This document shows, piece by piece, positions 25,523 to 34,819 of a stretch of DNA of 64,000 bases (positions are counted from its first letter, which is position 1; every line of letters starts with the position of its first letter). The stretch comes from Clostridia bacterium (GTDB lineage: Bacteria; Bacillota; Clostridia; Oscillospirales; CAG-272): positions 98,153 to 162,152 of the forward strand of contig JAFQKA010000001.1 in the NCBI GenBank assembly GCA_017397175.1. The letters are read 5' to 3'. The position numbers were made by a program, and so were the translations under genes. A model generated the notes under the pieces. The model had not been told where the DNA came from. It saw only the letters and a list, made by a program, of their open reading frames with translations, and searched no databases.

Positions 25523-25855
25523 ATGAAAGTGGCTGTTGTGGGATCAAGAAGTTTGAGCGATGTAAAAATTGACGAATATATTCCTGAAAATACAGAAGAA
25601 ATTGTGAGCGGCGGTGCTGTTGGAGTAGATAATTGTGCGGCAGAATATGCAAGACGTCGTGGAATAAGACTTACTGTATTTCTACCTCAATATGAAAGCT
25701 ATGGTCGCGCTGCGCCAATCGTGAGAAATAGACAAATAGTAGATTACTCTGACAAAATTATTATTTTTTGGGATGGCAAATCAAAAGGGACACTCTCCGT
25801 TATTAAATACGCGCAGAAAAGCGGTAAACCCTTTGAGATTATATATCGAGAATGA
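25523..25855 (+). CDS. SLOG-domain protein (YspA/DprA-like nucleotide-binding fold)
   Basis: A 110-residue Rossmann-type protein. VAVVGSRSLSD at the start, VSGGAVGVDNCAAEYARRRGI in the middle and DKIIIFWDGKSKGT later match the SLOG superfamily (YspA, DUF2493-like, lysine decarboxylase/DprA relatives), thought to bind nucleotides or nucleotide-derived ligands. Base composition is clearly more AT-rich than the flanking genes, which suggests transfer. ATG at 25523 follows TGAGGTG. It stops one base before the end of convergent nth. Function unknown; a defence or signalling role with the divergent ribbon-helix-helix protein is speculation. Confidence 0.78.
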   Translation: MKVAVVGSRSLSDVKIDEYIPENTEEIVSGGAVGVDNCAAEYARRRGIRLTVFLPQYESYGRAAPIVRNRQIVDYSDKIIIFWDGKSKGTLSVIKYAQKSGKPFEIIYRE

Positions 25856-25856
25856 A

Positions 25857-26516
25857 TTATTTCTTTCTTTTTATGTAGCTGTCGCAAAGCTCCGATATTG
25901 GGCAATCGGTACAGCGCGGCGAGCGCGCCATGCAGTATTCGCGGCCGAACATGACGATGCGGTGGCAGAAATCACTCTGCTCCGACGGTTCGATTATGGG
26001 AACCAGCGTTTTTTCTACCTTTACGGGGTCCTTGAGCGTTTCGGGGTAAAAGCCCAGACGTCCGCAAATGCGAATACAATGGGTGTCCGCCACGATGGCG
26101 GGCATTTTATATATGTCCCCCAGGAGCAGATTTGCGATCTTTCTGCCCACCCCGGGGAATTTCAGCAGCTCGTCCATGTCTGCGGGAATAACCCCGCCGT
26201 AGTCTTCGACGAGCATTTTACAGGCAGCTTTTATGCTCTCTGCCTTGGTGCGGTAAAGTCCGCAGGGGCGCACGATCCGCTCAATCTCGCTAAGGTCGCC
26301 CTCTGCCATTGCCTGCGCGGTGGGAAATACATCAAAAAGCTCACGGCAGACGATGTTCACCCGCGCGTCGGTGCATTGGGCCGACAGCCTGCCCATTACC
26401 AGTAACTTCCATGGCTCCCCCTCGTATTCGAGGGCGCATTCCGATGCGGGATATATTTTCTTTAAGGCGGCGACGATCTCCGCGCCTCTTTGTTTTTTCT
26501 CTTTTATACTTCTCAT
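25857..26516 (-). CDS. nth: Endonuclease III (DNA glycosylase/AP lyase)
   Basis: A 219-residue base-excision repair enzyme removing oxidised pyrimidines. It has the helix-hairpin-helix LLKFPGVGRKIANLLLGD with its catalytic lysine, the catalytic aspartate in VADTHCIRI, and a 4Fe-4S loop with spacing C-x6-C-x2-C-x5-C near the C-terminus. ATG at 26516 has GGAG five bases upstream; the longer TTG-started reading was not used. The gene is convergent with the SLOG protein gene and divergent from zapA. Confidence 0.95.
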   Translation of the reverse strand: MRSIKEKKQRGAEIVAALKKIYPASECALEYEGEPWKLLVMGRLSAQCTDARVNIVCRELFDVFPTAQAMAEGDLSEIERIVRPCGLYRTKAESIKAACKMLVEDYGGVIPADMDELLKFPGVGRKIANLLLGDIYKMPAIVADTHCIRICGRLGFYPETLKDPVKVEKTLVPIIEPSEQSDFCHRIVMFGREYCMARSPRCTDCPISELCDSYIKRKK

Positions 26517-26688
26517 CTTTTCTCCAAAATCCAAGAAAAAGGCGATTTTTTTAAAATATTTTCGGGTAAGCCCTTTTCAAACAGATAAAAATGTATTATA
26601 ATATATAATAAGGCTTATTATAGCTTGCAATATTATTATACTACGCAAGCGAGAAAAAAGCAATATAAAAATTCCGGAGGAAAGGTTT

Positions 26689-27027
26689 ATGAAACAGAAA
26701 TATACGATAAACATAGCGGGAACGGAAATGAACGTTATTACCGACGAGGCACCGGAATTTGTTGAAGAGGTAGTGGGCATTCTTGACCGAAAGATGCGCG
26801 AGATAAACGTAACGTCCCGCCGTTGCTCAAAGACGGAGGCCGCGTTTTTGTGTGCGCTTGATTACTGCTCGGACAAGGTGAGACTTCAGAGAAAGAACCG
26901 TACATACGATGCGGAGATAGCACTGAAAAACGCACAGCTCAACCGCCTTGCCGCAGAAAACGAAAAGCAGAAGGCAGAGATCGAGCGTTTGCGTGAGGAA
27001 ATTTCACGTCTGCGGGGCAGAAGATGA
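26689..27027 (+). CDS. zapA: Cell division protein ZapA
   Basis: A 112-residue FtsZ-associated protein. The N-terminal domain reads YTINIAGTEMNVITDEAPEFVEEV, typical of ZapA, and residues 65-110 form a charged coiled coil (ALKNAQLNRLAAENEKQ). It bundles FtsZ filaments at the septum. GGAGG lies upstream of the ATG. Its stop overlaps the start of the U32 gene (ATGA), a common pairing in Firmicutes. Confidence 0.92.
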   Translation: MKQKYTINIAGTEMNVITDEAPEFVEEVVGILDRKMREINVTSRRCSKTEAAFLCALDYCSDKVRLQRKNRTYDAEIALKNAQLNRLAAENEKQKAEIERLREEISRLRGRR

Positions 27028-29048
27028 AGATAGCAAAAGGAAAATTACCCGAGCTGCTCTCTCCCGCAGGGTCGCTGAAGGCATTGATGGCCGCCATTGA
27101 CGGCGGTGCCGACGCGGTTTATTTCGGAGCACCCGATTTCAATGCCCGAATACGCGCGCAGAATTTTTCGGACGGCGAGCTTGAGGAGGCTTTCAGGCTT
27201 TGCCACGCCTACGGGGTAAAGGCTTACGTTACTCTGAATACCCTGGTGCTTGACCGCGAGGCTGAGAACTTTGTCCGCACAGCGGAGAAGATCTACCGCA
27301 TGGGCGCGGATGCGGCTATTGTTGCCGATCTTGGCGGCGCGGCGTATTTGAAAAAATACCTGCCCGAGCTTGAGCTTCATGCCAGCACTCAGATGTCCTG
27401 CCACAGCGCGGCGGGAGCTGTCGAGCTTGCAAAACTCGGCTTTTCAAGGGTGGTTTGCGCCCGTGAGTTGTCGTATGAAAATATTTGCTCCATAACAGAA
27501 AATTCGCCCGTTGAAATAGAAATGTTCGTCCACGGTGCTCTTTGCGTTTCCCATTCGGGTCAGTGCCTTTTCAGCTCGCTTGTGGGCGGTCGAAGCGGCA
27601 ACCGAGGGGAATGTGCTCAGCCTTGCAGACTGCCTTTTTCGGTGGACGGCAAGGAAAAGTATCCCCTGAGCTTAAAGGATCTGTGCCTGGCACCGTATAT
27701 TCCGCAGATAATTGACAGCGGAGTTGCGTCCCTTAAAATCGAGGGCAGAATGAAGTCCCCCGAGTACGTGCGGGCGGTGACTTCCGTTTACCGCAGGCTC
27801 CTTGACGAGGGCAGAGGTGCGTACGAGGGTGAGATGGAATACCTTGCATCTGTTTTTTCAAGAGACGGATTTACCGACGGGTATTTCAAATCGAATATTT
27901 CGAGCAGAATGTTGGGTGTCCGCCGAGAGGAAAACAAGGAGGACAGTCGGCTTCTGACATCCTTTGATAAGATCACGAGGAAAATTCCTTTGGACATGAC
28001 CGCGTCTTTTGAAGCGGGCAAGCCCTGCTCCCTTACGCTGATATGCGGCGATCGGACGGTCAAGGTCACAGGACAAGTCCCTGAAAAAGCACTGAACGCG
28101 CCGTTGTCTCGTGAAGCTATCGAAAAAAATCTTACAAAGCTGGGCAACACGCCCTTTGAAGCGAGAAATGTTGACGTTTTGCTTGAAGGCGAGATAATGC
28201 TTCCTCTGTCAAAGGTCAACGAGCTTCGTCGGAGTGCGGTGGATGAGCTGATAGGCTCACATGAAAGGGAAGAGACGAAAATTGATTTTGTATTTTCGGA
28301 CAAGCCGGCACAGCAAAGGCAAAAACGCAGTGCGAGATTTTTGTCCGCGGCGCAGGTCACGAAATCCGCACTTGAATATTTCGACGAAATTTTTCTTCCT
28401 GCTGTCGGCTTTGAAATGCCCGACGGCGGCGAAGGCAAGGTGGGAGTGATAATTGGCGCGGTCGTCACCGACACGGAGCGTGAGGCGGTGGCGCAAATGA
28501 TAAAAATTGCCGCGCAAAAGGGCGCGAAATTTGCTCTTGTGGGCAATTTGGGACATCTTGAGTTGGCAAAAGAGTGCGGACTTGAGGTGCGCGGTGACTT
28601 CCGTCTCAACGTATTCAACGGCGCGGCGGCAAAAGAGCTTGAGGCCATGGGAATAAATGAATTTATTTCTTCTCCCGAGCTTACCTTGGCGCAAACGCGG
28701 GACATCGGCGGCACAGCAGTGGTCTACGGACGTATTCCCTTGATGACGGTGGAAAAATGCGTTATACGCGAGGTGGCGGACTGCAACGCCTGCGCGGCAG
28801 GCAAGGCAACCCTGACCGACAGAAAGGGTATAAAATTCCCTGTTTTCCGCGAGGCGGAGCACAGAAACGTTATTTACAATTCCTTCCCCACCTATATGGC
28901 GGACAGGGAAGATGAGCTGACAAAAAACAGGATTTTCAGCCGTCACTTTATTTTCTCGGACGAAACGCCCTCTCAGGTGGACGGCGTTATCCGACGCTAC
29001 ATGGAAAAAACACCGCCCGCAGACAGTCGGGTGAGAAGAATTAAATGA
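27024..29048 (+). CDS. U32 family peptidase-like protein with DUF3656 region
   Basis: A 674-residue U32 protein. The N-terminal TIM barrel starts ELLSPAGSLKALMAAIDGGADAVYFG. The signature and iron-sulfur-type cysteines follow at CVSHSGQCLFSS and GNRGECAQPC. The C-terminal half matches the long form with a DUF3656-type region and a final CVIREVADCNAC. Members of this family (RlhA, TrhP) take part in hydroxylating RNA bases, so a role in rRNA or tRNA modification is more likely than proteolysis. It is translationally coupled to zapA and followed 11 bases on by dut. Confidence 0.9.
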   Translation: MKIAKGKLPELLSPAGSLKALMAAIDGGADAVYFGAPDFNARIRAQNFSDGELEEAFRLCHAYGVKAYVTLNTLVLDREAENFVRTAEKIYRMGADAAIVADLGGAAYLKKYLPELELHASTQMSCHSAAGAVELAKLGFSRVVCARELSYENICSITENSPVEIEMFVHGALCVSHSGQCLFSSLVGGRSGNRGECAQPCRLPFSVDGKEKYPLSLKDLCLAPYIPQIIDSGVASLKIEGRMKSPEYVRAVTSVYRRLLDEGRGAYEGEMEYLASVFSRDGFTDGYFKSNISSRMLGVRREENKEDSRLLTSFDKITRKIPLDMTASFEAGKPCSLTLICGDRTVKVTGQVPEKALNAPLSREAIEKNLTKLGNTPFEARNVDVLLEGEIMLPLSKVNELRRSAVDELIGSHEREETKIDFVFSDKPAQQRQKRSARFLSAAQVTKSALEYFDEIFLPAVGFEMPDGGEGKVGVIIGAVVTDTEREAVAQMIKIAAQKGAKFALVGNLGHLELAKECGLEVRGDFRLNVFNGAAAKELEAMGINEFISSPELTLAQTRDIGGTAVVYGRIPLMTVEKCVIREVADCNACAAGKATLTDRKGIKFPVFREAEHRNVIYNSFPTYMADREDELTKNRIFSRHFIFSDETPSQVDGVIRRYMEKTPPADSRVRRIK

Positions 29049-29059
29049 GGATCTGAAAA

Positions 29060-29512
29060 ATGGAAAAAATCAACGTAAAAATAAAGCTGAGCCGAGGAAT
29101 GACCCTCCCAAAGTATGCAACAAGCGGCTCTGCGGCACTTGATCTTTGTGCCGCTATTGACGAGGGTACGACTTTGATCATTCACCCCGGTGAGACGGTC
29201 TCCGTGCCTACGGGAATCTCCATTTCCCCGCAGGACAGCGGAGTTGTTGCCGTAGTTGCCGCCAGAAGCGGTCTTGGTATTAAGAAGGGGATAAGTCTCG
29301 GCAACGGCATCGGAGTTATTGACAGCGATTATCGCGGAGAGATATCGGTTGGGCTTTACAACAGAAGCGCGCAGGATTTTACCGTAGAGCGCGGCGACAG
29401 GATCGCACAGCTTATGTTTATGCCGGTCTTTGCGGCTGAGCTTATGGAGTGCGACGAGCTTGACGAGACCGAGCGCGGCGCAGGTGGCTTTGGGTCAACG
29501 GGTATCAAATGA
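29060..29512 (+). CDS. dut: dUTP diphosphatase
   Basis: A 150-residue trimeric dUTPase that hydrolyses dUTP to dUMP. All five family motifs are visible: AALDLCA, ARSGLGIKKG, GVIDSDYRGEI, GDRIAQLM and RGAGGFGSTG. Length is normal. The stop overlaps the maf start in an ATGA junction. Confidence 0.97.
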   Translation: MEKINVKIKLSRGMTLPKYATSGSAALDLCAAIDEGTTLIIHPGETVSVPTGISISPQDSGVVAVVAARSGLGIKKGISLGNGIGVIDSDYRGEISVGLYNRSAQDFTVERGDRIAQLMFMPVFAAELMECDELDETERGAGGFGSTGIK

Positions 29513-30114
29513 TGAGAATAGTGTTGGCGTCAAAATCTCCTCGGAGAAAAGAAATTTTGGCTTCTTTGGGACTTGATTTTGAGATAAGGGTCAGCGAGTG
29601 CGAGGAAAAGGTGGAGGATGGGCTGACGCCCGGGCAGGTGGTGATGTCAATTGCTGCCCAAAAGGGACGCGCGGTGTCTCAAACTCTGCGAGAGCAAGGA
29701 GAAGATCTTTCGGATACGCTCATAATTGCTTGCGATACGGTAGTGGCTTGCGCGGGTGAAATTTTGGGTAAACCCTGTGACCGCGAGGACACTCTCAGAA
29801 TGCTCCGTCTGCTTTCGGGTAGAGATCACAGCGTGCTCAGCGGTCTTTACGTAGAGTACGAAGGCAAGACCGCAGGCGCTTTTGAGGAAACGTTCGTGTG
29901 CTTCTCACCTTTATCCGAAAAGGAGATAGAATGGTATGCCGACAGCGGCGAGCCGGACGACAAGGCAGGAGCTTACGCAATACAAGGATACGCTTCAATG
30001 TGGGTAGAGAAGATAGACGGCTGTTATTTCAACGTGGTGGGTCTGCCTACCTCAAAGCTCTGCCGACTGCTCAAGGCCGCATTTGGCATTGACGTGACAG
30101 ATCTGATAAAATAA
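29509..30114 (+). CDS. maf: Maf family nucleotide pyrophosphatase
   Basis: A 201-residue protein with the Maf motifs VLASKSPRRKEIL, IIACDTVV, LGKP and DDKAGAYAIQG. Members hydrolyse dTTP, UTP or modified nucleotides and are linked to septum formation. Two start codons stand in tandem (29509 and 29512); the first overlaps dut. It lies directly before mreBCD, the order of many Firmicutes. Confidence 0.95.
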   Translation: MMRIVLASKSPRRKEILASLGLDFEIRVSECEEKVEDGLTPGQVVMSIAAQKGRAVSQTLREQGEDLSDTLIIACDTVVACAGEILGKPCDREDTLRMLRLLSGRDHSVLSGLYVEYEGKTAGAFEETFVCFSPLSEKEIEWYADSGEPDDKAGAYAIQGYASMWVEKIDGCYFNVVGLPTSKLCRLLKAAFGIDVTDLIK

Positions 30115-30130
30115 AATTCCAGGAAGGAAG

Positions 30131-30151
30131 CCTGTCGGTGGCACCGACAGG
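30131..30151 (+). promoter_or_regulatory. Perfect palindrome in front of mreB
   Basis: CCTGTCGGTG and CACCGACAGG flank a single base. No T-run follows, so it is not a terminator. It sits 16-36 bases before the mreB start, so the hairpin could affect mreB translation or be a protein site. Confidence 0.6.
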
Positions 30152-30166
30152 GCAGGAAATTACATA

Positions 30167-31174
30167 ATGGCAATGAACAAGCAAATAGGAATAGACCTTG
30201 GAACTACCAACACCCTGTTTTTTATGAAGGGTAAGGGGATCGTTTTGCGCGAGCCCTCGGTAGTTGCCAAGAACAGTGTGACGGGAAAGGTGGTATCCGT
30301 CGGATCAGACGCGAAAAAGATGCTGGGTAAGACCCCCGGTACCATTGCCGCATTCAAGCCCTTAAAGGACGGAGTTATAGCAGACTTTGACGTTACCACA
30401 CAGATGATCCACCAATTTTTCCGCAAGATAAACACAGGCGGATTTTTCGACCGTCCCAGCGTTATAATCTGTATTCCTTACGGTGTAACCGAGGTTGAGA
30501 AAAAGGCCTTTGAGGATGCGGCATACGACGCTATGTCAAAGTCGGTGGATCTTGTTGAGGAGCCTATGGCGGCGGCTATCGGCGCAGGACTGAGAATTTC
30601 GGGTCCCCGCGGAAACATGATAGTTGACATCGGCGGCGGTACTACCGAGGTGGCAGTCATCAGCCTTGACGGAATCGTGGCGGCAAGATCTCTGCGCACG
30701 GCAGGAGACGAGCTTGACGAGGCTATCGTAAATTACGTTCGCCGTCAGTACGGTGTGGCTATCGGAACATCTACGGGCGAGGAGCTGAAAAAGAAGATCG
30801 GCTCGGTACACCCCTCGGCGGATATCGAGGAGACCGAGATCCGCGGACGGGATCTGCGGACGGGCCTTCCCAGTGTTCTCCGTCTCACGTCGGCGGACAT
30901 GAGATACGCCATGGAGGAGCAGATCGAAAAGATCGTCGATTGCATAAAGCATACCCTGGAGGGAACTCCTCCCGAGCTTTCAGCAGACATTTTTGACCGC
31001 GGAATCACTCTGGCGGGCGGCGGTGCGCTTTTGCGCGGACTTCCCAATCTTATAAACGAGCGGACGGGTCTGCGTGTGAACGTGGCAAAGCGTCCTCTTG
31101 ACTGCGTTGCCCTCGGACTTGGCATGGGAATCGAAGAGCCGAGACTGCTGCGCCATGTGGTGCTTCGCAGATAA
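30167..31174 (+). CDS. mreB: Rod shape-determining protein MreB
   Basis: A 335-residue actin homologue. It has the phosphate loops IGIDLGTTNTL and IVDIGGGTTEVAVI, the adenosine segment ITLAGGGALLRGL, and EEPMAAAIGAG. It forms membrane-bound filaments that guide the elongation synthase. AGGAAAT precedes the ATG. It heads mreB-mreC-mreD-mrdA. Confidence 0.97.
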   Translation: MAMNKQIGIDLGTTNTLFFMKGKGIVLREPSVVAKNSVTGKVVSVGSDAKKMLGKTPGTIAAFKPLKDGVIADFDVTTQMIHQFFRKINTGGFFDRPSVIICIPYGVTEVEKKAFEDAAYDAMSKSVDLVEEPMAAAIGAGLRISGPRGNMIVDIGGGTTEVAVISLDGIVAARSLRTAGDELDEAIVNYVRRQYGVAIGTSTGEELKKKIGSVHPSADIEETEIRGRDLRTGLPSVLRLTSADMRYAMEEQIEKIVDCIKHTLEGTPPELSADIFDRGITLAGGGALLRGLPNLINERTGLRVNVAKRPLDCVALGLGMGIEEPRLLRHVVLRR

Positions 31175-31197
31175 ATCAAAGCAAAGGAGACTTCGCT

Positions 31198-32058
31198 GTG
31201 GCGAGATTCTTGAAATCGAAATTTTTTATAATTGCGTTGCTTTTGGCGATAGTTCTTGTGACCGTCCCCTCTGTCCTGGCCTTAATGGGACAGGGTTCGG
31301 TGGTGCGCAACGTTCTGAACGTGATTGCCACCCCTTTCAGGTTCGTTATCACTAAAACCGAGGAATCCTTTGAAGGATTTGCCATGTATTTCCGTGAATT
31401 TGACGATATGCACGAGGAAAACAAGGTTTTACGGGCAAGGCTCAAGGAACTTGAGGAGCAGGTGGCAAAATCGGAGGCTGTACGCGAGGAAAACAAGTGG
31501 CTCTACGACTATCTCGGTCTGCGCCGTCTGCACCCCGACTACGTTTTTGAGGCGGCGACGGTGGTCGGCCGCGAGTCGGGAAATTATATGACGGTCATGA
31601 CCCTTGACTGCGGTACGGCAAACGGAATAAAGCTGAATATGCCCGCAATAACGAGCGAGGGTATTGTGGGATACGTGTCCGAGGTGGGACTTACCTGGTG
31701 CAAGGTGTCTACCATTATCGAAACCGCGACCTCGGTGGGAGCATACGTTGAGCGCTCGGGTGAGATAGGTGTTGTAAAGGGTGATTACTCTCTCAAGAAC
31801 CAAGGATATTGTCAGATGTCCTATCTTTCCACCGATTCGGATATCAAGGTCGGCGACAGAATAATCTCAAGCGGTATCGGTGTGGTCTATCCCAGAGGAC
31901 TTCTTATCGGAACGGTTACCGAGATAGTTCCCGACGCGGCAAGCAGAACGCTCAGCGCTCACATTGAGCCGGCGGTAGATCTGAAGGACGTTTCAAGGGT
32001 TATGATAATAAAGGATTTTGCAGGCTACACGGAAGAGCCTGCGGACACAGCCGAATAA
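31198..32058 (+). CDS. mreC: Rod shape-determining protein MreC
   Basis: A 286-residue bitopic protein: cytoplasmic start, a membrane helix at about residues 9-30, a coiled coil at about 60-100 (HEENKVLRARLKELEEQVAK), then the paired beta domain. It links MreB filaments to PBP2. The start is GTG at 31198, preceded by AAAGGAG eight bases upstream. The overall length is normal. Confidence 0.96.
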   Translation: MARFLKSKFFIIALLLAIVLVTVPSVLALMGQGSVVRNVLNVIATPFRFVITKTEESFEGFAMYFREFDDMHEENKVLRARLKELEEQVAKSEAVREENKWLYDYLGLRRLHPDYVFEAATVVGRESGNYMTVMTLDCGTANGIKLNMPAITSEGIVGYVSEVGLTWCKVSTIIETATSVGAYVERSGEIGVVKGDYSLKNQGYCQMSYLSTDSDIKVGDRIISSGIGVVYPRGLLIGTVTEIVPDAASRTLSAHIEPAVDLKDVSRVMIIKDFAGYTEEPADTAE

Positions 32059-32077
32059 ATTCAGAGGGAGGAAGCGC

Positions 32078-32620
32078 ATGAACAGCCAAAGATCGCCTAT
32101 TACCTGGCAAAAGCTCACAAGAAAAAGCATAGTCTGGTCTCTGTGGCTATTTGCCGCAGCGTTGGTGCAGACAAGTGTGCTCTCGCGCTATCAGCCCTTT
32201 GGGGTGGTGCCGGAGATCGTGTTACCCTGCGTTATTGCCATCGCTATACACGACGGTGAGAGATCCGCCACCATATGCGGGATCATAGGCGGACTTATTA
32301 TTGATTCCCTTGGCTCGGGCGGTTTCAGTGCCTCTGCCGTGGTTTATATGCTTTTGGCGGTGGCGGCGGCCTTTCTTACCTATTCGGTGCTCAGTCGGGA
32401 CTTTTTGTCCTGGGCTATTGCAACCGTATTTGCCTTGGCCGTTTGCAACGTCGTATCCTCGATCTATGCGGGGATAAGCGTCGGTGCTCCCTTTTTTGAG
32501 TATCTTGGACGCACGTTTTTCAGATATATTTTTTCGTCCTTCATTTTCTCGTTGCCCTTTTACGTTGTAACGCGGCTTATCTGGCGCAGATTTTTTAACA
32601 ACAGGGAAATGGAAGGATAA
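32078..32620 (+). CDS. mreD: Rod shape-determining protein MreD
   Basis: A 180-residue protein with about five hydrophobic segments and the typical GIIGGLIIDSL loop. It is the membrane partner of MreC. ATG at 32078 has GGGAGG upstream; an earlier start inside mreC was not used. It lies between mreC and the PBP2 gene. Confidence 0.92.
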   Translation: MNSQRSPITWQKLTRKSIVWSLWLFAAALVQTSVLSRYQPFGVVPEIVLPCVIAIAIHDGERSATICGIIGGLIIDSLGSGGFSASAVVYMLLAVAAAFLTYSVLSRDFLSWAIATVFALAVCNVVSSIYAGISVGAPFFEYLGRTFFRYIFSSFIFSLPFYVVTRLIWRRFFNNREMEG

Positions 32621-32659
32621 TTCTGTAATTTTTGAAATCTTAGAAAGGAGGCCTACCGT

Positions 32660-34744
32660 ATGAGAAGGAAAAGAGACGGCAAAAAGCAATCCCACCATTT
32701 GCTTCGTATAGCGTCTGTGGGTGTGGTTTTTGCGGTGGTTCTTGTCATTTACGTTATCATGCTGATGCAAAGGCAGATAGTTGACCGAGACAGATATATA
32801 AGCGGTATTCTCACGAGCGGAAATACCCGCACGGTGGTGATTCCCGCCCACAGAGGCGAGATATTTGACCGAAACGGAAAGCCTCTCGTTACAAACGAAT
32901 ATAAGTACAGCGTTGTTTTCGATTACGGCGCTATGCCCTACGATGCCCACGAATCAAACTCCGCAATTCTTGCGGCAAAGCAGCTGCTGGAGGACGCAGG
33001 CTACGTGGGCAATAACGTAAGCACCGACAGCATTTTCCTGGGAAGCTATCCTAATCTCATCTACGACGAGCGCAAAACGGCAGATGCTTCTTATATGTCC
33101 GAGTTTTCAAAGATGCTTGAGGCAAAGAAGATGGACAGCGACATTCGCGCTCCCGAGCTTGCCGAATATTACGTCAAGAGATTTGCTCTTGATGATCGGC
33201 AGGACGGTAAGCTTGTGTATACGGCAGATCAGGTGGATTTCCTTATCGGTGTGCGCTTTGCCATGGATCTGAAAAAATTCAGCACTGCCGCGCCATACGT
33301 TTTTGCTCAGGACGCTGACGTGAATATCCTTACCTACTTTGAGGAATCCAACATTCGCGGAGTGGCTATCAAGACCGACACACAAAGAAAATATGAATAC
33401 CCCGGTTATGCTTCCCATATTCTCGGACGGGTCGGAAAGATCCACGCTGAAAACTGGGAATATTACAAGGAGCTGGGCTACGACATGGACGCTGTCGTGG
33501 GCACTTCGGGCTGTGAGCAGATATTTGAGCAATATTTGCACGGAACAGACGGAAAAATGCTCATTGAGGAGGACGAGAACGGAAATATTCTCTCCCGTAA
33601 GGTCATAAAGGAGCCGATTCCCGGAAACGACGTCTGGCTGACCATTGACATTGATATGCAGATAACTGCCGAGGACGCTTTGCGTGAAAATATCCTCTAT
33701 ATTCGTGACAAGGCAAATCAGACGGCAGGAGCTCTTGACGGCGAGGATGCGTCCGCGGGTGCGATCACGGCTATCGGTGCAAGTAATGGCGACGTTTACG
33801 TTATGGCTTCAAATCCCACCTACGATCTTGAAAAATTCAACGAAGAATACGCTTCCTTGCGTGACGACGAGCTGAAGCCTCTGCTGAATCGCTCGACTAT
33901 GGGTCTCTATCAGCCGGGTTCAACGTTTAAGGTAGGCGTTGCCACGGCTGCACTTGAAGAAAAGGTGATCACGCCAAATACCACCATAGTAACAAAGGGT
34001 CGATACACCTATTACGATGAAAACGGTCCACGTTGCTGGGTATATCTGAAGAACGGAGGCACTCACGGCGCAATAAACGTTGTGGGCGCTATTGAGGTGT
34101 CCTGCAACTATTTCTTCTACGATGTGGGCAGAAGGTTGACCATCGAGAAGATGAACGAATATTCAAAAAAATTCGGTCTCGGTGTCAGCACGGGAATCGA
34201 GCTTTCCGAGTATGTGGGAATCCTTGCCGGCAAGGAATACAGAGATTCAAAGGGGCTTGAATGGTACCCCGGAGATACATTGCAGGCGGCTATCGGACAG
34301 TCTGATAACCTGTTTACTCCTTTGCAGATAAGCTGTTATATCGCCATGATCTCGAACGGAGGAACACGTTATTCGGCACATCTTTTGTCAAGTGTGCGCC
34401 ACTATTATACAAACGAGATAATCTACGAGTATACTCCCGTTGTGCTTGACGAGATAGAAATATCCGACAGCACCTACAGTACCATTTGCCGTGCCATGAA
34501 AAGCGTGACCCAGGAAGGCTCGGCAAAGAGGATCTTCTCCAAATACCCCATAGCTATCGGCGGCAAGACGGGAACTGCGCAGGTCAGTGAGAAAAAGAGC
34601 GATAACGCTATTTTCACGGCGTTTGCCCCCTATGACAGTCCCGAAATTGTCAGCACCTGTATAATAGAGCAGGGAAGTAACGGAACCGACGCGGGAATTA
34701 CCGTTAAGGCCATATTCGACAATTATTTTGGATTTGAGGAATAA
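32660..34744 (+). CDS. mrdA: Penicillin-binding protein 2 (elongation transpeptidase)
   Basis: A 694-residue class B PBP with one N-terminal membrane helix (about 15-37). A pedestal domain starts RGEIFDRNGKPL. The transpeptidase domain has the three motifs: Ser421-Thr-Phe-Lys424, SCN in EVSCNYFFYD, and KTG in GGKTGTAQV. It cross-links peptidoglycan during side-wall growth with MreBCD. AAAGGAGG precedes the ATG. The usual partner rodA is not in this cluster. Confidence 0.95.
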   Translation: MRRKRDGKKQSHHLLRIASVGVVFAVVLVIYVIMLMQRQIVDRDRYISGILTSGNTRTVVIPAHRGEIFDRNGKPLVTNEYKYSVVFDYGAMPYDAHESNSAILAAKQLLEDAGYVGNNVSTDSIFLGSYPNLIYDERKTADASYMSEFSKMLEAKKMDSDIRAPELAEYYVKRFALDDRQDGKLVYTADQVDFLIGVRFAMDLKKFSTAAPYVFAQDADVNILTYFEESNIRGVAIKTDTQRKYEYPGYASHILGRVGKIHAENWEYYKELGYDMDAVVGTSGCEQIFEQYLHGTDGKMLIEEDENGNILSRKVIKEPIPGNDVWLTIDIDMQITAEDALRENILYIRDKANQTAGALDGEDASAGAITAIGASNGDVYVMASNPTYDLEKFNEEYASLRDDELKPLLNRSTMGLYQPGSTFKVGVATAALEEKVITPNTTIVTKGRYTYYDENGPRCWVYLKNGGTHGAINVVGAIEVSCNYFFYDVGRRLTIEKMNEYSKKFGLGVSTGIELSEYVGILAGKEYRDSKGLEWYPGDTLQAAIGQSDNLFTPLQISCYIAMISNGGTRYSAHLLSSVRHYYTNEIIYEYTPVVLDEIEISDSTYSTICRAMKSVTQEGSAKRIFSKYPIAIGGKTGTAQVSEKKSDNAIFTAFAPYDSPEIVSTCIIEQGSNGTDAGITVKAIFDNYFGFEE

Positions 34745-34759
34745 ATTCAAAAAAAAAGC

Positions 34760-34788
34760 TTTACAAATTAAGTTAAAAGATGTAAAAT
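34760..34788 (+). promoter_or_regulatory. Promoter of the yerC-type gene
   Basis: TTTACA (34760-34765), 17-base spacer and TAAAAT (34783-34788), followed by GGAGGGA before the start codon. Confidence 0.8.
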
Positions 34789-34819
34789 ATAATCAAATAT
34801 TCAATTTGGAGGGACAGGA

